This document shows positions 8,337-9,235 of a stretch of DNA of 9,235 nucleotides, in pieces. The first letter of the stretch is position 1; each line of letters begins with the position of its first letter. The DNA is from CAYQTO01 sp964420455 (GTDB lineage Bacteria > Sumerlaeota > Sumerlaeia > SLMS01): positions 1 to 9,235 of the forward strand of contig CAYQTO010000149.1 of the NCBI GenBank assembly GCA_964420455.1. Direction: 5' to 3'. Below the pieces are notes generated by a model that saw only the letters and a list, made by a program, of their open reading frames with translations, was not told where the DNA came from and did not search any database. A program made the translations under genes and the position numbers.

Positions 8337-9164
8337 TCATTGGTCGCTTGCAAGGGCGCGGCTGCGGGCCTCGCAGGCGTCTATACAGGCACGCAGGGCG
8401 GCGCGGGCGCCGTGGGCATCGAGGGCGGCAATGCCCGCCGCGGTGGTGCCTCCGGGCGAGGTGACCGCCCCCCGCAGCTCCTCCGGCGACCTGTCCGAGC
8501 CCGCCGCCAGCTCCACCGCCCCCCGTGCGGTCTCCAGCACCAGCACGCGCGCCTCCTCCTCTGTGAAACCCAGCTCCGTTGCCCCCTGCATCAACGCCTC
8601 GATCACGTAGAAGAAGTAGGCGGGGCCACTGCCCGAGATGGCCGTGATCGCGTGGAGACGATCCTCCTCCACGACGAGGGTCCCCCCGACGGCGTCGAAG
8701 ATCCGGCGTGCCACGGCGACGTCGTCATCACCGGCGTGGGTGCCGGCGGCGATCCCCGCCATCCCACGCCCGATCATGGCCGGCGTGTTGGGCATGACGC
8801 GGACGACGCGCGGGCGCGGATTCCCATCCGTGGCAAGGTACCCCTCGATCCGGGTGGCGGGGGTCCCCGCGAGGATGCTGACGAAGAGCTGGTCCGGTCG
8901 GCCATGGGCCGCAAGCCCCGGCACGACGTCCGCCGCCATCTGCGGCTTGATCGCGAGCACCACCACGCCAGAGCGTTCCATCACGGCGCCGTTGTCCTCG
9001 AAGGTGGCAACGCCGGCCTTCGAGGAAAGGTGCGCACGCCGGTCGGCGCTCGGGTCCGAAACGCACACGGCGTTCGGCGCGGCCATTCCCGAGGCCAGCA
9101 CGCCGCCAATGATCGCCTCGGCCATGTTGCCCCCGCCAATGAATCCCAGTGTTTGTTGTGTCAT
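8337..9164 (-). CDS. proC: Pyrroline-5-carboxylate reductase
   Basis: Catalyses the last step of proline synthesis, NAD(P)H-dependent reduction of 1-pyrroline-5-carboxylate, in the cytoplasm. At 275 residues it is normal length. The Rossmann fold opens with LGFIGGGNMAEAIIGG (6-21). AIKPQ is at 71-75, VRVMPNTPAMIGRGM at 131-145, and the dimerisation/active-site helices hold SGSGPAYFFYVIEAL (177-191) and the family signature SPGGTTAAGI (236-245). Start: ATG 9164, which gives the standard family N-terminus; GAGG about 9 bases upstream can serve as ribosome binding site. The same frame is open upstream to an ATG at 9227, but those extra 21 codons look like a piece of an unrelated response regulator and are annotated separately. 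C260-I261-D262 (TGT ATA GAC) carries one copy of the GTCTATACA repeat. The TPR-like gene follows after 27 bp. Confidence 0.95.
   Translation of the reverse strand: MTQQTLGFIGGGNMAEAIIGGVLASGMAAPNAVCVSDPSADRRAHLSSKAGVATFEDNGAVMERSGVVVLAIKPQMAADVVPGLAAHGRPDQLFVSILAGTPATRIEGYLATDGNPRPRVVRVMPNTPAMIGRGMAGIAAGTHAGDDDVAVARRIFDAVGGTLVVEEDRLHAITAISGSGPAYFFYVIEALMQGATELGFTEEEARVLVLETARGAVELAAGSDRSPEELRGAVTSPGGTTAAGIAALDAHGARAALRACIDACEARSRALASDQ
8379..8387 (+). repeat. GTCTATACA motif, copy 4 (3' part of proC)
   Basis: Exact 9-mer in the context GCAGGCGTCTATACAGGC. Read on the coding (minus) strand it is TGT ATA GAC, Cys260-Ile261-Asp262 of ProC. Confidence 0.85.
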
Positions 9165-9182
9165 CCTGGCCGGCCTCGCCCA

Positions 9183-9227
9183 TCCCGGATTATCCTCGAT
9201 CAACAGAATTTCAATTGGTCGAGCCAT
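9183..9227 (-). pseudogene. Truncated N-terminus of an Rcp1-type response regulator, in frame with proC
   Basis: An ATG at 9227 opens 15 codons reading MARPIEILLIEDNPG, the characteristic start of single-domain Rcp1/CheY-like receivers (family wording: RPIEILLVEDNPGD), including the acidic E-D pair. The likeness stops at the glycine; six further codons (WARPAR) lead straight into the proC ATG. By my count these 45 bases have 20 G/C (44%) and codons such as ATT, CCA, CGA and TTG, clearly unlike the G+C-rich proC. It could be a gene remnant, a small transferred fragment, or a chimeric assembly join. A real N-terminal extension of ProC is possible but unlikely. Confidence 0.6.
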
Positions 9228-9235
9228 GTTTGTCA

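Overview
The window is a stretch of a G+C-rich (about two-thirds G+C by eye) Gram-negative-type bacterial chromosome. It contains two proteins with Sec signal peptides, a sigma-54-type response regulator and two TTG start codons. The 10-base N run shows it comes from a draft or metagenome assembly. The gene set does not fix the phylum. The mix of a cohesin-like secreted protein, a GDPD with unusual C-terminal wording and an NtrBC-like pair would suit PVC, Sumerlaeota or Hydrogenedentota-like lineages, but this is a guess.

Layout. At the left edge, on the minus strand, lies the N-terminal 185 residues of a family 2 glycosyltransferase of the dolichyl/polyprenyl-phosphate glucosyltransferase type. 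A 308-bp divergent intergenic region (557-864) separates it from a plus-strand gene for a 584-residue secreted protein: signal peptide, cohesin-like beta-sandwich, then two tandem beta-rich modules. A textbook rho-independent terminator (2653-2689) ends that unit. Next comes a tight plus-strand cluster: ribD (bifunctional riboflavin enzyme), a membrane histidine kinase overlapping it by 26 bp, and 14 bp later an NtrC-like response regulator. That cluster meets a minus-strand group head-on with only 12 bp between stop codons. Read along the minus strand, this group is proC (proline synthesis), a small TPR-like protein of unknown function, and a secreted glycerophosphodiester phosphodiesterase interrupted by the assembly gap. 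At the right edge, 45 bp in frame upstream of proC encode what looks like the first 15 residues of an unrelated Rcp1-type response regulator.

How the genes work together. The kinase and regulator are almost certainly a cognate pair that drives sigma-54 promoters; I found no convincing -24/-12 site in the window. ribD and proC are housekeeping genes, and the GDPD is probably a periplasmic phospholipid-headgroup scavenger.

Most worth a second look: the 9-mer GTCTATACA (extended form GGYGTCTATACAG) occurs four times, in both orientations. It appears in three different genes, in three unrelated amino-acid contexts, and once just after a stop codon. This is the signature of a DNA-level genome motif (uptake-signal-like, segregation-like or protein-binding), not of a protein motif. 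The truncated response-regulator start fused in frame to ProC is the second notable point.
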